Positions 31,258-42,798 of a stretch of DNA of 64,000 nt are shown one piece after another. The notes under the pieces were generated by a model that had not been told where the DNA came from, did no database searches, and worked only from the letters and a program-made list of their open reading frames with translations. The position numbers and the translations under genes were made by a program. Each line of letters starts with the position of its first letter. The first letter of the stretch is position 1. Source of the DNA: Syncephalastrum monosporum B8922 (taxonomy: Eukaryota; Mucoromycota; Mucoromycetes; Mucorales; Syncephalastraceae); assembly GCA_000697355.1 (NCBI GenBank), contig JNEN01001244.1, positions 310,001 through 374,000 on the forward strand, written 5' to 3'.

Positions 31258-32801
31258 ATGTTACCAGTACGAGAGCAAGTCGCCCTCAGCCTGTATATTA
31301 TATTTTTGTTTTTCGTCATTGCCCATGCGAAACCTACTGATTTAAGGGCAACGCACCATCAGAGGACGTCACTTCATCACCCACCGGAAAATACAGTGGT
31401 AAGTAGATGGCGTGAATGCCCGAAATATGCATCGTAATATGCAAGTACAGGTCAGACTAACGTAAACTAATTGCATAAATGAAGATGGGTCAGCATTCTC
31501 CTCTATACAAGCGCATGACAAGGTAATAGTTATTGGAAAGAATGTCATGATCTATGCCTCACATTGCGTACTCAGGATTCGACGAGGGGAGGCGCAAAAG
31601 CAAGATGACACTGATGGTACCCAGACAGCCTATGCAGACATGCAAACCCAATTGAACTCAGCGCAAACGTGTACGGGTGAAAACTGTCCTCAGCACCAGA
31701 GCGCCCGCCCTGAGGATAGGAGCAAGAAGGATGATGACACTAGCAATGGTAGTAGGGCCGGCGCCTTGCAGGAAGCACCTGCACCACCTGCACCATCCCG
31801 TCCAGACAAAGCTCAGCGGAAAAAGCAAGAGCAACCGAAACAGCAGCAGAATCAGAAGCAGGCGACCCCTTCCTCACCTCCCGGTCCCCTTTCAAAGACC
31901 AAACCGCCTTCCGAACGAACCAAACCTACCTCGTCGCCAACTCCGAATACCCCTACAGGCGGCTCGACCGCTCCAATTCCCAAGAGTGCTGGCGACAACG
32001 GCGGCTCATCGAAGAGTGCGCTAAAATCGTCTCCCCCTTCTCCTGCTGCTTCTGCCCCTCCTACCGCCTCGCCTCCACGTAATGCAACAGCGCCCCAACA
32101 ACAGAAAAAGAAGCCCAAGAAGCCCAGACCGGTCTCCAAGGTCTACGTGAGTGGAAAGACGGTGACCATCGAGACAGCCGACGACTTTTGTCTTATGCTA
32201 CCGAGCTCGCCAGGCAACAAGGATGAATACAATGGACAACCTGACCCGGAAGCGATTCAACGGTCAGAGAAGTCAGCGACCGCATTCTGCACCAGTCAGA
32301 GCACCATCGATGCTGTGCCTGGGGCTCGCCCGATGCCGGTGGACTTTATTCAGTCGGCTGCGCTGAGCAGGACGGATGCGTATGTGCAGGTGACAGGCAC
32401 CATCAATCCAAGCGCATATGAACTGTCTCCTGAGGACGGTGGCGGACAGGTAAAGCATTCAAGAGGCTTCGGAATGATAAATTTCCGTTTCTTTCCCCTA
32501 AGACATCACAGATGAGCTTATCCTAACTGTCTTACTATTGTCTCTAGTATGACGATCACGGCGCAGGATCACCTCCTGAATCGCATTGCAAAAATTACCC
32601 TTACTATGTGGCACTGGTGGAACCCGACGTCAACCGCTTTTGTATCCGCTGGTATGTATATGTAAACACCATGTCAACAAAACGATCTGCACATGTTTAT
32701 ATTTTGAACTGACATTTGTACCACATTGTAGTTGCAACGCATACGAGGATTGTAATGCGGGACGGAGCGCGTATGGCTGCGGCCGTGTGGTCCCTGAATG
32801 A
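31258..32801 (+). CDS. Secreted cysteine-rich fungal protein
   Basis: Five exons, the second only 38 bp (about 31485-31522), which restores the frame between TV and MGQHSPLYKRM. The first ~25 residues form a signal peptide (VALSLYIIFLFFVIAHAKP). A long Pro/Ser/Lys-rich disordered region follows. The folded part is near the C-terminus: VSGKTVTIETADDFCLMLPS, then FCTSQSTIDAVPGARPMPVD, FIQSAALSRTDAYVQVTGTI, YYVALVEPDVNRFCIRC and a CNAYEDCNAGRSAYGC block. I recall secreted fungal proteins sharing the DFCL.LP, VQVTG and EPD...FCIRCC motifs, with no agreed function. Extracellular or wall-associated location is inferred from the signal peptide and the paired cysteines. Confidence 0.75.
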
Positions 32802-32963
32802 ACTGTAAAACTAGATATTTTTTTTTTATTTTTTACTTTTTTTTGCTGATTTATGTGTGTGAAACAACGCCTCTATTTTACGTACACTTGATACGTTCTT
32901 TCATACCTCTTGGTTTCCTCCCTGTCTTTCCCCCCCCCCCGCTCTTCCTTTTAATTTGCTGCC

Positions 32964-34112
32964 ATGACGTCTCCCAGCAGCAACCGCAGCGACAGCGAGA
33001 GCACACCTCTGTTGGGTCAGCCTGCAACAGCAGCTGCCCCTCGGCGGTCGCTCGAGACCTTGGGCTTGATTTTTATGACAATGTCTGCCCTGACATTTTC
33101 GGTCATGTCGTTGTTCGTCAAGATTAACGGCTCGTCGTTCCCTTCGTTCGAGATCGTCTTTGCCCGATCCTTCGTCCAGGCGATTCTTGCCCTGATTGCC
33201 TGTGCGTTTCTCAAAGTGAATCCACTCGGCCGTCGCGATCTGCGGGGGTGGCTCGCCCTGCGAGGATTCCTCGGCTCGCTTGGCCTTGCGTTTCTGTTTT
33301 ACAGTCTTACTCAGCTGCCCTTGGCCGATGCAACAGGTACAGAGAGAATCTATCTTAATTTCTGGCTGCTGTGTCACACACCGACTCAACCTTAATTCGA
33401 TCCATCCCCTCTCTCTCCACACACACACACTCCCTTCTAGTCATGTTCTTCTTGAACCCAACCTTCACGGCCATCCTGGCTGCCATCCTGTTGAAGGAAC
33501 CTTTCACGCTGCTGGACGGCACCTGCGCCGCGTTCTGCATGATCGGCGCCATCTTGGTTTCCAAGCCAGAGTTCATCTTTGGCCACAGCGAGTCGCACAA
33601 GCCGCTCCGACTTTTGCCCGTCCTCTCGGCCATCGTGGGTGGTTTGATCGCCGCTTCTGCGTATGTCACTGTGCGCAAGCTCGGCAAAAGCGCCCACTTC
33701 TTGGTCCATTGTTTCTACTTTGGCGCCATCTCGGCCGTTATGAGCCCGATCTTGGCTGTGCTCTTTGGACAGTCTTTCATCGTGCCCGACTCCACTTGGA
33801 ATTGGTTCGCGCTCCTCATCACCGGTATCACCGCTTTCATTGGCCAGTGCTTCCTCAACACTGGGTATGTTTCTTGCCAATGTATCAACCACATCAACTG
33901 ATAGTTTCCTATCTTTTTTTTTTGACAGATTGCAACTCGCTCCTGCGGGTCCTGCCACGCTCATGCGTATGAACGATATCGTGTTTGCATTTCTCTTTGG
34001 TATCTTTATTCTCGGCGAATGGCCCGATCTGTACAGTATCCTGGGTGCCATTATTATCACCATCATGACCTCCGTGATGGGTCTCCACAAGTACTTCTTA
34101 AGCAGACGATGA
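32964..34112 (+). CDS. EamA/drug-metabolite transporter family protein (SLC35G-like)
   Basis: Three exons give about 340 residues with about ten hydrophobic segments in two EamA repeats. The first repeat starts at LGLIFMTMSALTFSVMSLFV and runs through GFLGSLGLAFLFYSLTQLPL; ADATVMFFLNPTFTAILAAI closes the usual proline-bearing helix. The second begins at LLPVLSAIVGGLIAASAYVT and ends with LQLAPAGPATLMRMNDIVFA and GIFILGEWPDLYSILGA. The N-terminal STPLLGQ motif looks like a dileucine sorting signal, pointing to an endomembrane location (inference). Family members move nucleotide sugars or small metabolites, and the substrate here cannot be told. Large antisense frames over this gene are shadows. 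Confidence 0.87.
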
Positions 34113-34517
34113 TTGTTTTTTTTCTTTTTACCGGTTCTTTTTATCATTTTTTGAACTTTTCATCAGTATGCAACTAGGAAGAAAATGATCTTGTACAAAA
34201 ACCCGAAAAGGAAAAAAAAAAGACCAAAAAAAAAGCTATCGGACAGGGAGTGGAGTTGAGTTTGCGTGTGGAGTGAGTGTGTGTGCGTGCGTGCGTATGA
34301 GAGTGTAAGCGTGTATCTGTGACTGTGTGTGTGTGTGTGTGTGTGCTTTCGACGGGATCATGTTGCAGACAATGTGGAATGACATGAAAAAAATGTACAA
34401 GGAAGGAGAGAGCTTTTTTTCACTTAGTGAGAAGTGGGTGTATCCATTGGAGGTTCAGTGGCGGCTAAATTGTAGAGCTGCGGTGTTAGAAGGATCGCAT
34501 GAATTTAACCTCATTCG
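34113..34517. other. Convergent 3' region with GT microsatellite
   Basis: This gap of about 400 bp separates two converging genes, the EamA transporter and ataxin-2. It has A-rich stretches at 34195-34235 and a long GT-rich run from 34270 to 34346 including an uninterrupted (GT)n block at 34322-34345. No coding signal was seen. Confidence 0.5.
34322..34345. repeat. (GT)n microsatellite
   Basis: An almost pure TG dinucleotide run in the 3' region between the transporter and ataxin-2 genes, within a longer GT-rich tract that starts near 34270. It is likely length-variable. Confidence 0.8.
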
Positions 34518-37317
34518 TCACTCACGTGATTGATCTGCCTGTGGTTGATAGGGCAATGGTTCCACCATCACGGGTCGTTGCATCATGACGGGTCCTGGAC
34601 CTGCTGTCACGTTGGGTGGCATGCCTTCGGGAGGGTATCGGATCATCATTGGTCCTCCTGCATAGTCTTTGGGTTAGTCTTTGTTATAATAGTATCCTGT
34701 TCATCCAGTACCGTGAGGGGCGTTGCCTTGGTATTGGTAAACTTGGTGCGGTGGTGCACCCTGCGGGACGATGGGCGATCGCTGAGGCGACGGGAAGCCT
34801 TGAGGGAAGGGAGAGCCATCTGCACACACGCGTTTATACAAAACTCTCTCACATTGTTTGTTTGACTTACGTGGAGACACATTCGCCATCTGCGGGCTAT
34901 ACGCCACCGCGGGCGGTGCACCAGCGTGGGGCATGGGTGCAGCCGTCATTGGCACATTGTGCACAAACTGAGGGCTCATGTAGGGCACATGACCTGGTTG
35001 CTGGACCGCCATGGGTGACATGTTCTATGATTGATTTGAGAGGCATGCGCTTTTTACATCGTGCTGGCACTTACGGGCGGGTAGCGGTACTGCGGATAGC
35101 CGTAAGGATAACCGGGGGAAGCGTAGCCCTGGTACATGTCTTCCTCATAGGGCGAGTACTGGTGGAAGTGGTGTCGATACTGCTTGGTACCAAAAGGCCA
35201 GGTCGGGCCGACTGAATTGGCGCGCTTGTTGTTCTGCTTGGCGAAGGGCGAGCTGAACGCGTCGGCCACCGTGATGCGTTCGTTCACGTTGCCCTTCTTA
35301 AGCTGACGCCCGGTAAAGAAAGGCGAGGTCTCTGCTGACGAGGAAGCCGGCTTGCCGCCCTACAAAACGATAGATATGTTATGCCAGGCCATGTCGCAAC
35401 CCACATCCAAAAACTTACGGGAACAAAGGCAGGAGCAGCAGGGTTAGGTTTGAACTCCATCGCCTTCACATTGAACTTGAAGCTGGGCTTAGCAGCCGCA
35501 GGCTTTGTTTCTGCCGGTTTGTCGGACGGCTTGGATGGTTTCGGTTTCGTTTCACTGGTCTCTGGCACAGACGGTTTGCTTGCGGGCGGAGATGTCGTCT
35601 TTACTTCCTCGGCCTTCTTTTCAGCAGGCTTGGCAGGTGCTTCCTCTGGGCTCGAGGGCTTCTTGCTCGAGAGCAGAGGTACAAGATCGGGAGGCACAGG
35701 GACGTTGAGCTTGAAGGTCTGGTGGAACTTCATGAGTCCCTGCAAGAGAGACTCCTTTTCCTTCTTTTGGAGTGCTTGCTTCTTGGCCTGGAGCTTGTCC
35801 TTTTCGTCCTTGGCAAATTGACGAAACGTATTGGCGATCTCGGTTTCGATGCGCTTAGACATTTGGCTGTCACGCGACTAGATATTTTGCAGGGTCAATC
35901 GCATGCACACAACGTTACGCTTAGTATTATTACGGACCTTATCTGACGGTGAGCCCCGACCAAGATGCGATACCGGCGACCCGGTAACGCCACCGGCCTT
36001 GGGCAGATTGGACGTCGAGACACCCTGCAACTTCCCAGCAGGCTGTTTGCTTGCTCCAGCCTCCTTTTTACCTGCGGATTGCTGTTGAAGCTGCTTACGA
36101 ACAGCCGGAGGCATGTATTTGTTCGACGTGCCATCACGCACCACAGCACCATAGCGGTCCTCTTCGTCGTAGCCACTGTCATCCACGGCCAGGCCGCGTT
36201 CCTCCATGATGTGGATATTCGTGGCAGCAGACTATGCATAGAAAACAACCCTGTTAGCCCTCATGCCAAGAGAAACCCCCCCCCCAATCCACAGCGTAGT
36301 CCCAGTGATTTACCCGTTGGATCTCATTCGCCTTTTCAATGGCCCACTTTTCACGGTCCTTGAAGTCGGGAGCGTTTCTGTCGAGGCGGGTGGTGTACAT
36401 TTCCTCGTCGAAATCGGTCTTCAAGCCAAAGAGTTTCTCGTTGGCCGCAAACTGATCCCAGGAACCGGTTCCGTTCGTGCTTGCGCCGAGGTCACCCTCG
36501 AGAGAGTCAAACACGCTTCCTTCTTTTTGTCCAGGGTTCCATTTATGCAACTCGCGTTCTTTGATCTCGGCCCGAGCACTGATATCGGTGTCTGTTCTAA
36601 AGCCTGCATCGAGATGAGGGACAAAGAATGAATATTTCTGAACACAAAGGGAGCAGAATGAACTCGACTGTTGCGTGCTAACGTACTTTCTCTGTCATGG
36701 GAGGGGCCGTCGCCGGCTGAGAGGTCGGTATCGGGTGAGACGATTTCGACGATTTCCTTGCCGGGGATAAAGACCACGTCTTTGACAGGGTGTGGATTCA
36801 CCTTGCTCTTGTCATTCTGCAGAGGGTCGACCGTCTTTCGTGCGTGTTTCAGGGCGACACTGATATCGCCTTCCGTCGACGCACCATGGAACACACCCTC
36901 GAACTTGGTGCCGTTCTTGACGACGACCTGTACTACCGTGCCCTAATATACCCCATTATTAACAGGATTCAACTCCACTGAGGGTTCGGACTCACAGTCA
37001 GGCTCGCCAAGAGGAAGAGCATACGATCGTGCATGAGTCGAGTCATCTCTGGATCCTCCGGCACCTCAATCGTCTTGTTCTGAGCATTCGCAGAGGGATG
37101 GGCGTTGCTGTTGCTGCCGTTGTTGCTGTGAGTGGCAGGATTGCCACCGCGATTGCTGTTCGGATTCCATTTCTTGTTGCGGCTACACAGCGTACCGAAG
37201 GGGATTAGCAATGCGTCCACATTAATGCTACGACTTATAAATGTACTTTGGATGGGCCGGCTTCTGGTTGTTAAACTCCTTTTTGTTGCCTTGTCGCGTG
37301 TTGGTGGCGAATGCCAT
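34518..37317 (-). CDS. PBP1: Ataxin-2 homolog (Pbp1)
   Basis: About nine exons from the ATG at 37317 to a TGA at 34518. The LSm domain starts in MTRLMHDRMLFLLASLTGTV and continues with VVVKNGTKFEGVFHGASTEG and DVVFIPGKEIVEI. The LsmAD domain has WDQFAANEKLFGLKTDFDEE and MYTTRLDRNAPDFKDREKWA. Downstream is a long disordered region with a PAM2 motif, FNVKAMEFKPNPAAPAFVPV, which fits the N..A..F.P consensus for binding the poly(A)-binding protein MLLE domain. A Pro/Gln/Tyr-rich C-terminus completes the protein. Pbp1 controls poly(A) tail length, stress-granule assembly and TORC1 signalling in yeast. The gene is complete and typical. Confidence 0.9.
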
Positions 37318-37817
37318 GGTACGAATGAAAAAGCAAGATGCAGATTAGGCGGAGAATGGTTCAAAATAAGAGGAGAGAAATAGAGAGAAGCAAAAAGACG
37401 AGTATCTCTATATTATTATCAAATGTGTGCTGAGACAACAATAAAAGGAAAAAAAGGAAATAAGAGTACAGCCAAGCGTATGTAAGAGTGAGAAAGAAGG
37501 GGTGCGAAAGGGGCGGAGGGGTCCGGAACGAGCTGGATGTACTGAGGAGGAGCAGAAGGGAGTATGGAGCACACCGTATACGTAGCAGGTCCATAGGCTT
37601 GTGCAACCCATGAAAAGCCACGCTTTTCCCTCTTTGCGTCCGTTTGTATCCCACACGCGGGTGGCGATCCGAACCTACTTGCCACGTTCTTTCTTTCTGT
37701 TTTCTCTCTTTCCCTGGTCTCTTTCGTCTGCTTTCTTCATATAGAGTACTGTACATAATTCAAATATATGTATAATTGCACGTACGCATGATGCATGTGT
37801 ATATGTTTAATTTTTTT
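37318..37817. promoter_or_regulatory. Ataxin-2 promoter and arrestin 3' end
   Basis: A 500 bp gap between two minus-strand genes. Read on the minus strand, 37318-37700 is almost entirely pyrimidine-rich, an unusually long CT-rich leader for ataxin-2. The last 80 bp before 37818 are AT-rich and fit the arrestin terminator. The open frames called here are translations of the CT tract and are rejected. Confidence 0.45.
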
Positions 37818-39761
37818 TTACCACTCCTCATCAAAGAGACCTGGAATAATAATAGCATCCAAGAGCTCATTCGCGTGGAAGGCATTCTTAGCCGGTCGGC
37901 TCAAGTAGACCGTGCGCTCCTTGCGTTCGCGGCGTAGCTGCAGTGGCTGGGGAAGATTAGGTAAGCTAAAGTAGTTGGGTGGCTCTTCGTTCTGGGGTGG
38001 GGTGGCACCGCTCAGTGCCGCTGACAAGGGACCAATCCACTCACTCGGCACGCCCGGCGGCTGCTCGGGGGCTTCCTCCATCTCAGGAGGATAGAAAAAG
38101 GGAAGGTCTTTTGAGTCACGGTACGAAATGGCGGACGTTAGGCTCGGTATCCTGAGCAAATGGTCGTTGGGCAGGTTGGCGATCGTCAGTGGAATGCTGA
38201 ACTCAGCAACATGATTTGTCTTGAATAAATGTCCGTATTCTATCGTCACGAGGAAGAGCAACCCGTAATGGACCCGTGTGTGCCTCGAGATAAACGAAGG
38301 CGACACAAGCCGCGTGGGCACGTCAAACCGGACTGTCTCTGACACTTGACGCGTCGGGTCGCTGTTCACCAGGGGCACGTTGCCATGGAGCACATTCCTG
38401 ATGTGCTCTTGAAATGCCGTGCCCTGTTGGACAAGCAGTTTGCCTTCGTGGTGCTTGCGGAACCGGTAGTCCACGCTTATAATCTTTGCGTCAGCATGAA
38501 GCAATGAAATATCGAGCTGCATCTCAAAGGGCTCATCTGTCGTCGAATATGAGTCGCATATATATATCATGTATGCTCGTCCGCTTACCTGGGCAATACG
38601 TTTGCTTATACAATTTCGCCTTGACCCCGGCCAGAGCATGCTTCTTGTCACGCATCAGAGTGGTACGGTACGACCATTCCTTGTCTACAAACCGTGTTAT
38701 TGACCTGGCGTTTTATGCTGTACGACCTGCCTTACCGGGTGTGGATAAGATGATGGGACGATACGGAGTTATGTATTCCCTGCTTTTGATACCCGACAGT
38801 AGACCAGGCCCATCTGTCTGGGCGCTCCAGATGAACCGTATTGCAAAGCCCGCAGGTTCTTCCATCGAAGGTGGGTAGTTGACATTAGGAAACTTGGAAC
38901 GCGTGCCCAGTTCAGTCACATTATGCAAATTCGATCTTATGCAGTTTTACCTTTAAAGCGAACGGGAATTCATAGTGGCCGGCATCCAATTCCTCCCAAG
39001 GGCTTTGCGCATAGGCTAAAAGAAAAAACGCATGAGTCAGTCCATCACGTCATTCGCCTGTCTCTACTTTTATCATGTGTCACGTACGACTTGACTCATT
39101 TCCCCAGAGCTTCCATTCAGACTCGAAAAAGGTCGTTATTGCCTGGTGGACCCACTCGCCTCGACCGTCGCTGCCGCCTTCTTCGACCTTGACCATGGCA
39201 GATTCTTCGCCGCGGAACTGCATTCGTGTATCATTGCCGTGTCGTGTCAGTCATGGTTTGGTAATGATGATTATAATGATAACGATGATAAGAGCAAAAA
39301 GGCAACTTACCCGGATGCGTATCCGAGTCACAAGTATGCGGTCAGCCACATTAAATATGACTTTACCTGAATAACGGATAGCAAGACAAACAAAGCGAGT
39401 CGGTTAACACTGGATACAAACAATGAGCGGAGCACTTTCTACCTCGGACGACACGGTCAGGACGAACTATGACATGAGATCCGCCATCGAATTCAATGGC
39501 AAGAGTGGTCTGAGCAGGCGATGGCGCAGGCGACTGGTCACCATCGCTGCTGGACGGGTGGGGGCTGTTGGTGTCTGACAGCTGGCTGGCGCTGCTCGAG
39601 ACAGTCTGGTGCCGTTGGGTATAATCTTCGGTAGCCGCCGGAGGAGGAGACGGCCTATTCGTGTGGTGGGGTGGCTCGGTAGGCGCGGGCAGCATCGTAG
39701 CAGAGGACGACGACCGATGGCGGGTTGCCACATGGGCTGCGCTGGATAGTAAGCTAGCCAT
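37818..39761 (-). CDS. Alpha-arrestin-like protein
   Basis: About seven exons from an ATG at 39761. After a Ser/Pro-rich N-terminus, the arrestin N-domain starts at LAIEFDGGSHVIVRPDRVVR. A following exon gives GKVIFNVADRILVTRIRIRF and later WKLWGNES. The next exons add LDAGHYEFPFALK and the strands leading to FAIRFIWSAQTDGPGLLSG. The C-domain includes PYRPIILSTPG, MQLDISLLHADAKIISVDYR, SETVRFDVPTRLVSPSFISR and YGLLFLVTIEYGHLFKTNHV. Alpha-arrestins act as ubiquitin-ligase adaptors for endocytosis of plasma-membrane transporters, or in pH signalling (Rim8). I see no clear PY motif in the parts I translated. The start is uncertain: an in-frame ATG at 39914 is possible, but a GGGTATAATG element lies between the two. 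Confidence 0.78.
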
Positions 39762-40492
39762 GAAAGAAGACCTACACAACACAGTCGCTCGCGCACGCGA
39801 GAAACCCTCGCCTTCTGAAACCCCATCCAGCGTCCCGATATGCACCCCGCCCGAGTGTATGAGTCTTTTGTTGCCCGATAGCCGCCCCTGCATTATACCC
39901 CGCCCGCGCCCCATACCAACCCATGACGCAATTCAGTTGAAGCGCATAACGGCAGCTCGTTTTCTCTCTTACCTCTTTTCTTCTTTGCGGCTAGTCGACG
40001 CCAAAGGACTGCACTCTTGGATAGGGCTGCATCTATACTACGGAAGGTTCTGGACGGACCTTTTTTTTCCTGCTTTGCTCAATCCAGCATATCGGACTCT
40101 TGCAACGAAACCAATCATTTCTCTCATGCACCATTTTTTGCAGCTCCACGTCCGTGCGCGGTACAGCATATCTATAAGCAAATACGGTAACAGTGACCAC
40201 CTACATGTGTTGAGTCTTTATGTATTTACTTCTACTGAATATTAAGCAAAGTCACATAATCCTCTCCGTCGGCCGACTCGGTAAATACGTCTCTAAGCAT
40301 GCCAGAGGAGGATAGGCGAATAGCAATGACTGTATTCAAGCAAAGACCATTTCTGTCGCTACTGCTAAATAAGTCATACTGCTCAAGTAGGATTGAATAT
40401 CTCGGCAAAAGAAAAGCTGGTGGCTTCCGTAAATCGTGCTACTTGATCTCGCAAACACTCTGTACGAAGCATACACGAAACCATTTCTTCAG
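39762..40492. other. Intergenic region, arrestin promoter
   Basis: About 730 bp between the arrestin start and the stop of the small gene at 40493, both on the minus strand. The arrestin promoter is at the left; on the minus strand a GTATAATGC element near 39890 may be its TATA box. The plus-strand frame at 39661-40245 is only open by chance in my reading, with no family signal. The 3' UTR of the small gene lies at 40250-40492. Confidence 0.4.
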
Positions 40493-40921
40493 TCAGTGCC
40501 CCAATCGCGTCTCAATCTCTAACAGTCGTCAGATATGCTTTTTCGACTTCATACCTTGGTCATCAATGATATCCTGCACGCTATTGACCTGAGACGTTAT
40601 TTGGTCTAAAAATGCATCGTCTTGCTGCTTTACGTGCTGCTTAAGGATTTCAGATATTTCGTGGACCACGTTGGCCATGTTGTCGAACGTTTCTGTTGTC
40701 CAACTGGATTTAAGTATTGTTCCTTGCTTGTTACGTGCCATACCGCATTTAAAAGCAATGCCTGTACGCCACGTACCTGTAAGCTTCTTGTTACGCCTCT
40801 CTATGATGGAGAGAATGTGGCGCTCGATTTCTTCCATCGGGAACGGAGGAAGAGGTTGAAGCAGGTCGTCCTCGTTGGAGGAGAAGGTCGCGTGTGCGTC
40901 GCGCAGGTCATCCAGAATCAT
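40493..40921 (-). CDS. Small coiled-coil protein of unknown function
   Basis: Three exons give about 102 residues. The proposed first intron runs from GTACGTGGCG to a CAG acceptor and joins RRNKKLT to ETFDNMANVVHEISEILKQH. The second uses GTATGAAGTC and ends the protein with EIETRLGH. Nearly the whole product is predicted helix with heptad-like spacing (EEIERHILSIIERRNKKL, then KQQDDAFLDQITSQVNSVQD). It resembles small subunits of larger assemblies, but I recognise no family. Reading straight through without the first intron is also open, so splicing needs evidence. The start at 40921 follows a short AT-rich leader. Confidence 0.6.
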
Positions 40922-41082
40922 GTTGCACGAAAAAAAATAATAACAGAAAAAGGATGGAGAACCGGGCGGACACCCAAATCGTGGGTTTCCTTACTCATTT
41001 CGTTTCTCTCACGCACTCTCTTTCTCTTTCTCTTCTCTCCCCACCTTCATTTTCCCATATTTATTTATAACTTGAACTTTCC

Positions 41083-41748
41083 ATGACCTCTTCTCCTACA
41101 GTGGTGGGTGCGCACATGTCCACCTTTACACGCACGATTGTGATGGCGTTGCGGCACTTGGGCGTCACGTATGAATGGATCAGCGCCGCACCGCACTCGG
41201 ATACGGCCCGTCAGTACAACCCGTTCGGCAAGATTCCTTCGTTTGTCACCCAAGACGGACACACGATCTATGAGGCACTCGCCATACGGACGTCCATTGA
41301 ACAAAAGTGGGGTGACGCCCTCTCGCTGTCGGGCGAGCTGGCTGTGCGCGTCAACCAGTGGACAAGCATCGTCTCGGACTATGTCTTTAGGGACGTCATT
41401 TTCGGCGTCTGCAAAGCGCGGTTTGCGATGGAAGAGAAACAGGTAGCAGAGGATGAGATCAAGCAGAGGCTGCAGGGTCCGGTTGAGAAAGCACGCCAGA
41501 TCCTGGGTGTCCTGGAGGGGCTCTATTCGGAAACGAAAGGGCCGTGGCTCTGCGGCGCCGAGCTCTCATGGGCTGATCTCTACTTGTTTCCTTGCCTTGC
41601 CGATGTCTACTCGACCCCTGAAGCGGACACTGCCAGAGAAGCCGCACCCCAAATCTGGGAATGGTTCCAGCGCTTTGAAAAGCTCGATATTGCCCAACAG
41701 ACGTATCGGGACACAGTCGCATATAACCGAGCCAAGAGCAAGATCTAA
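41083..41748 (+). CDS. Glutathione S-transferase family protein
   Basis: A single-exon frame of 221 residues. The thioredoxin-like N-domain starts VVGAHMSTFTRTIVMALRHL and has the expected NPFGKIPSF cis-proline turn, followed by DGHTIYEALAIRTSIEQKW, the glutathione-contacting Glu-Ala (usually Glu-Ser) step. The helical C-domain has EKARQILGVLEGLYSETKGP, then WLCGAELSWADLYLFPCLAD, the family's N-capping box region. The probable catalytic residue is one of the Ser/Thr in STFTRT. Such enzymes conjugate glutathione to electrophiles in the cytosol; the class is not clear. The ChaC-like enzyme at 16676 also acts on glutathione, but the genes are far apart and nothing links them. Confidence 0.88.
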   Translation: MTSSPTVVGAHMSTFTRTIVMALRHLGVTYEWISAAPHSDTARQYNPFGKIPSFVTQDGHTIYEALAIRTSIEQKWGDALSLSGELAVRVNQWTSIVSDYVFRDVIFGVCKARFAMEEKQVAEDEIKQRLQGPVEKARQILGVLEGLYSETKGPWLCGAELSWADLYLFPCLADVYSTPEADTAREAAPQIWEWFQRFEKLDIAQQTYRDTVAYNRAKSKI

Positions 41749-41869
41749 AATAGTAGAGGAAAAAATGAAGCGATATACCAATATAGAAGAAAAGGGAAAA
41801 GAACAGAAAAATTCAAGTATATTTTCATGTGCAGGGTGGATGAGTCATTCATGGTATATACACGCAGCG

Positions 41870-42666
41870 TTATCGCTCGGGAAGTTCGACCTCACACAGG
41901 TCGCTGAATTCTTCAATGGTCGCGTCGTCCAAATCGGGCAGATGCAGCCAAATGGACAACAGTGCCAGGCCCTCGTCGCGTTCTTTGATCTGTCGGAACC
42001 CTTTTTCTGCCATCCTCTCCAACGTTTGCATCGTTTTCTCGTACATGGTGACAATGGCTTGTAGTCGGGTATCTGTTGGGCACGCGTTAGTGTATGCGTC
42101 GGATATGAATAGGTGATTAGCAGGCACTTGCCAAACACAGCCATGGGACACGTCGCAAAAAGAGGTGTGTTTTGGACAAAAGAAGCATCGCTGAGCTGCT
42201 CAGCGCGTTGACAAATGGCGTGGATCTCGGACGACTGCTGCTGCATCTTTTGCAATTGTTTGCTCTGTGCCGCATAATGCGCGTAAGTTTCTCGTCTACG
42301 GAGAGATCGACTCTGGGCTACTTGCCATGCGTTCAATGAAGGATTCCAGTTTGGCATGGCGTTCTTGAATGAGCGCTTGGGTCTTTTTGTAGTAAGCTTG
42401 TTTAATGTTGGGGAAGGATAAAGTCAAGGCTGGGTGCCAGTATGCAGGGTTGTCGACGTATCTGTGAAAGGAAGAAGGGCAGACGTGTCAAACGAATACG
42501 ATATCGACGAGAGGGAAGCGTACTTTGCTTGAATCACGGTGTTGACCACTTCATTCACGACTGGAAACGCATCCGCGACAAGCTGATGCCAGAAAGTACG
42601 AGTGCGCCGCGCGTCAAGCAAGACGGTGTTGAGCCGCCGCTTCAGCGTGCCCATACTATGGGCCAT
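41870..42666 (-). CDS. Coiled-coil protein of unknown function with two GC-AG introns
   Basis: Four exons give about 200 residues. The first intron is normal GT-AG, but the next two begin GCAAGT (42325-42265 and 42131-42072) and keep the frame only with GC donors; the nearest GT alternatives lead quickly to stops or to unlikely sequence. The protein begins MGTLKRRLNTVLLDARRTRT and continues YVDNPAYWHPALTLSFPNIK, then a coiled coil (QALIQERHAKLESFIERM, SKQLQKMQQQSSEIHAICQR). It ends with LHLPDLDDATIEEFSDLCEV. No signal peptide or membrane segment is present. I recognise no family. It converges with the GST gene with about 120 bp between stops, and starts 132 bp from the divergent UNC-45 gene. 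Confidence 0.7.
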
Positions 42667-42798
42667 GGTTAATATATATATATATGTGCGTGTTGTCTAG
42701 AATATATGGAAGAAAGCGCAAGGAAAATGGAAAACTATGCAAAAATCTTTGCTCTTTTCCTTCCGTTTCGAATTCCAGACAGCGCGATCCGCCCCATC

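Noticed and set aside
33437..34147. 236-codon open frame on the minus strand
   Set aside because: It lies antisense to the EamA transporter, whose plus-strand exons, splice sites and membrane helices are clear; the antisense product is a charged, low-information translation.
37361..37756. 131-codon frame on the minus strand
   Set aside because: It is translated CT-rich leader DNA of ataxin-2 with runs of Leu, Phe and Ser and no splice context.
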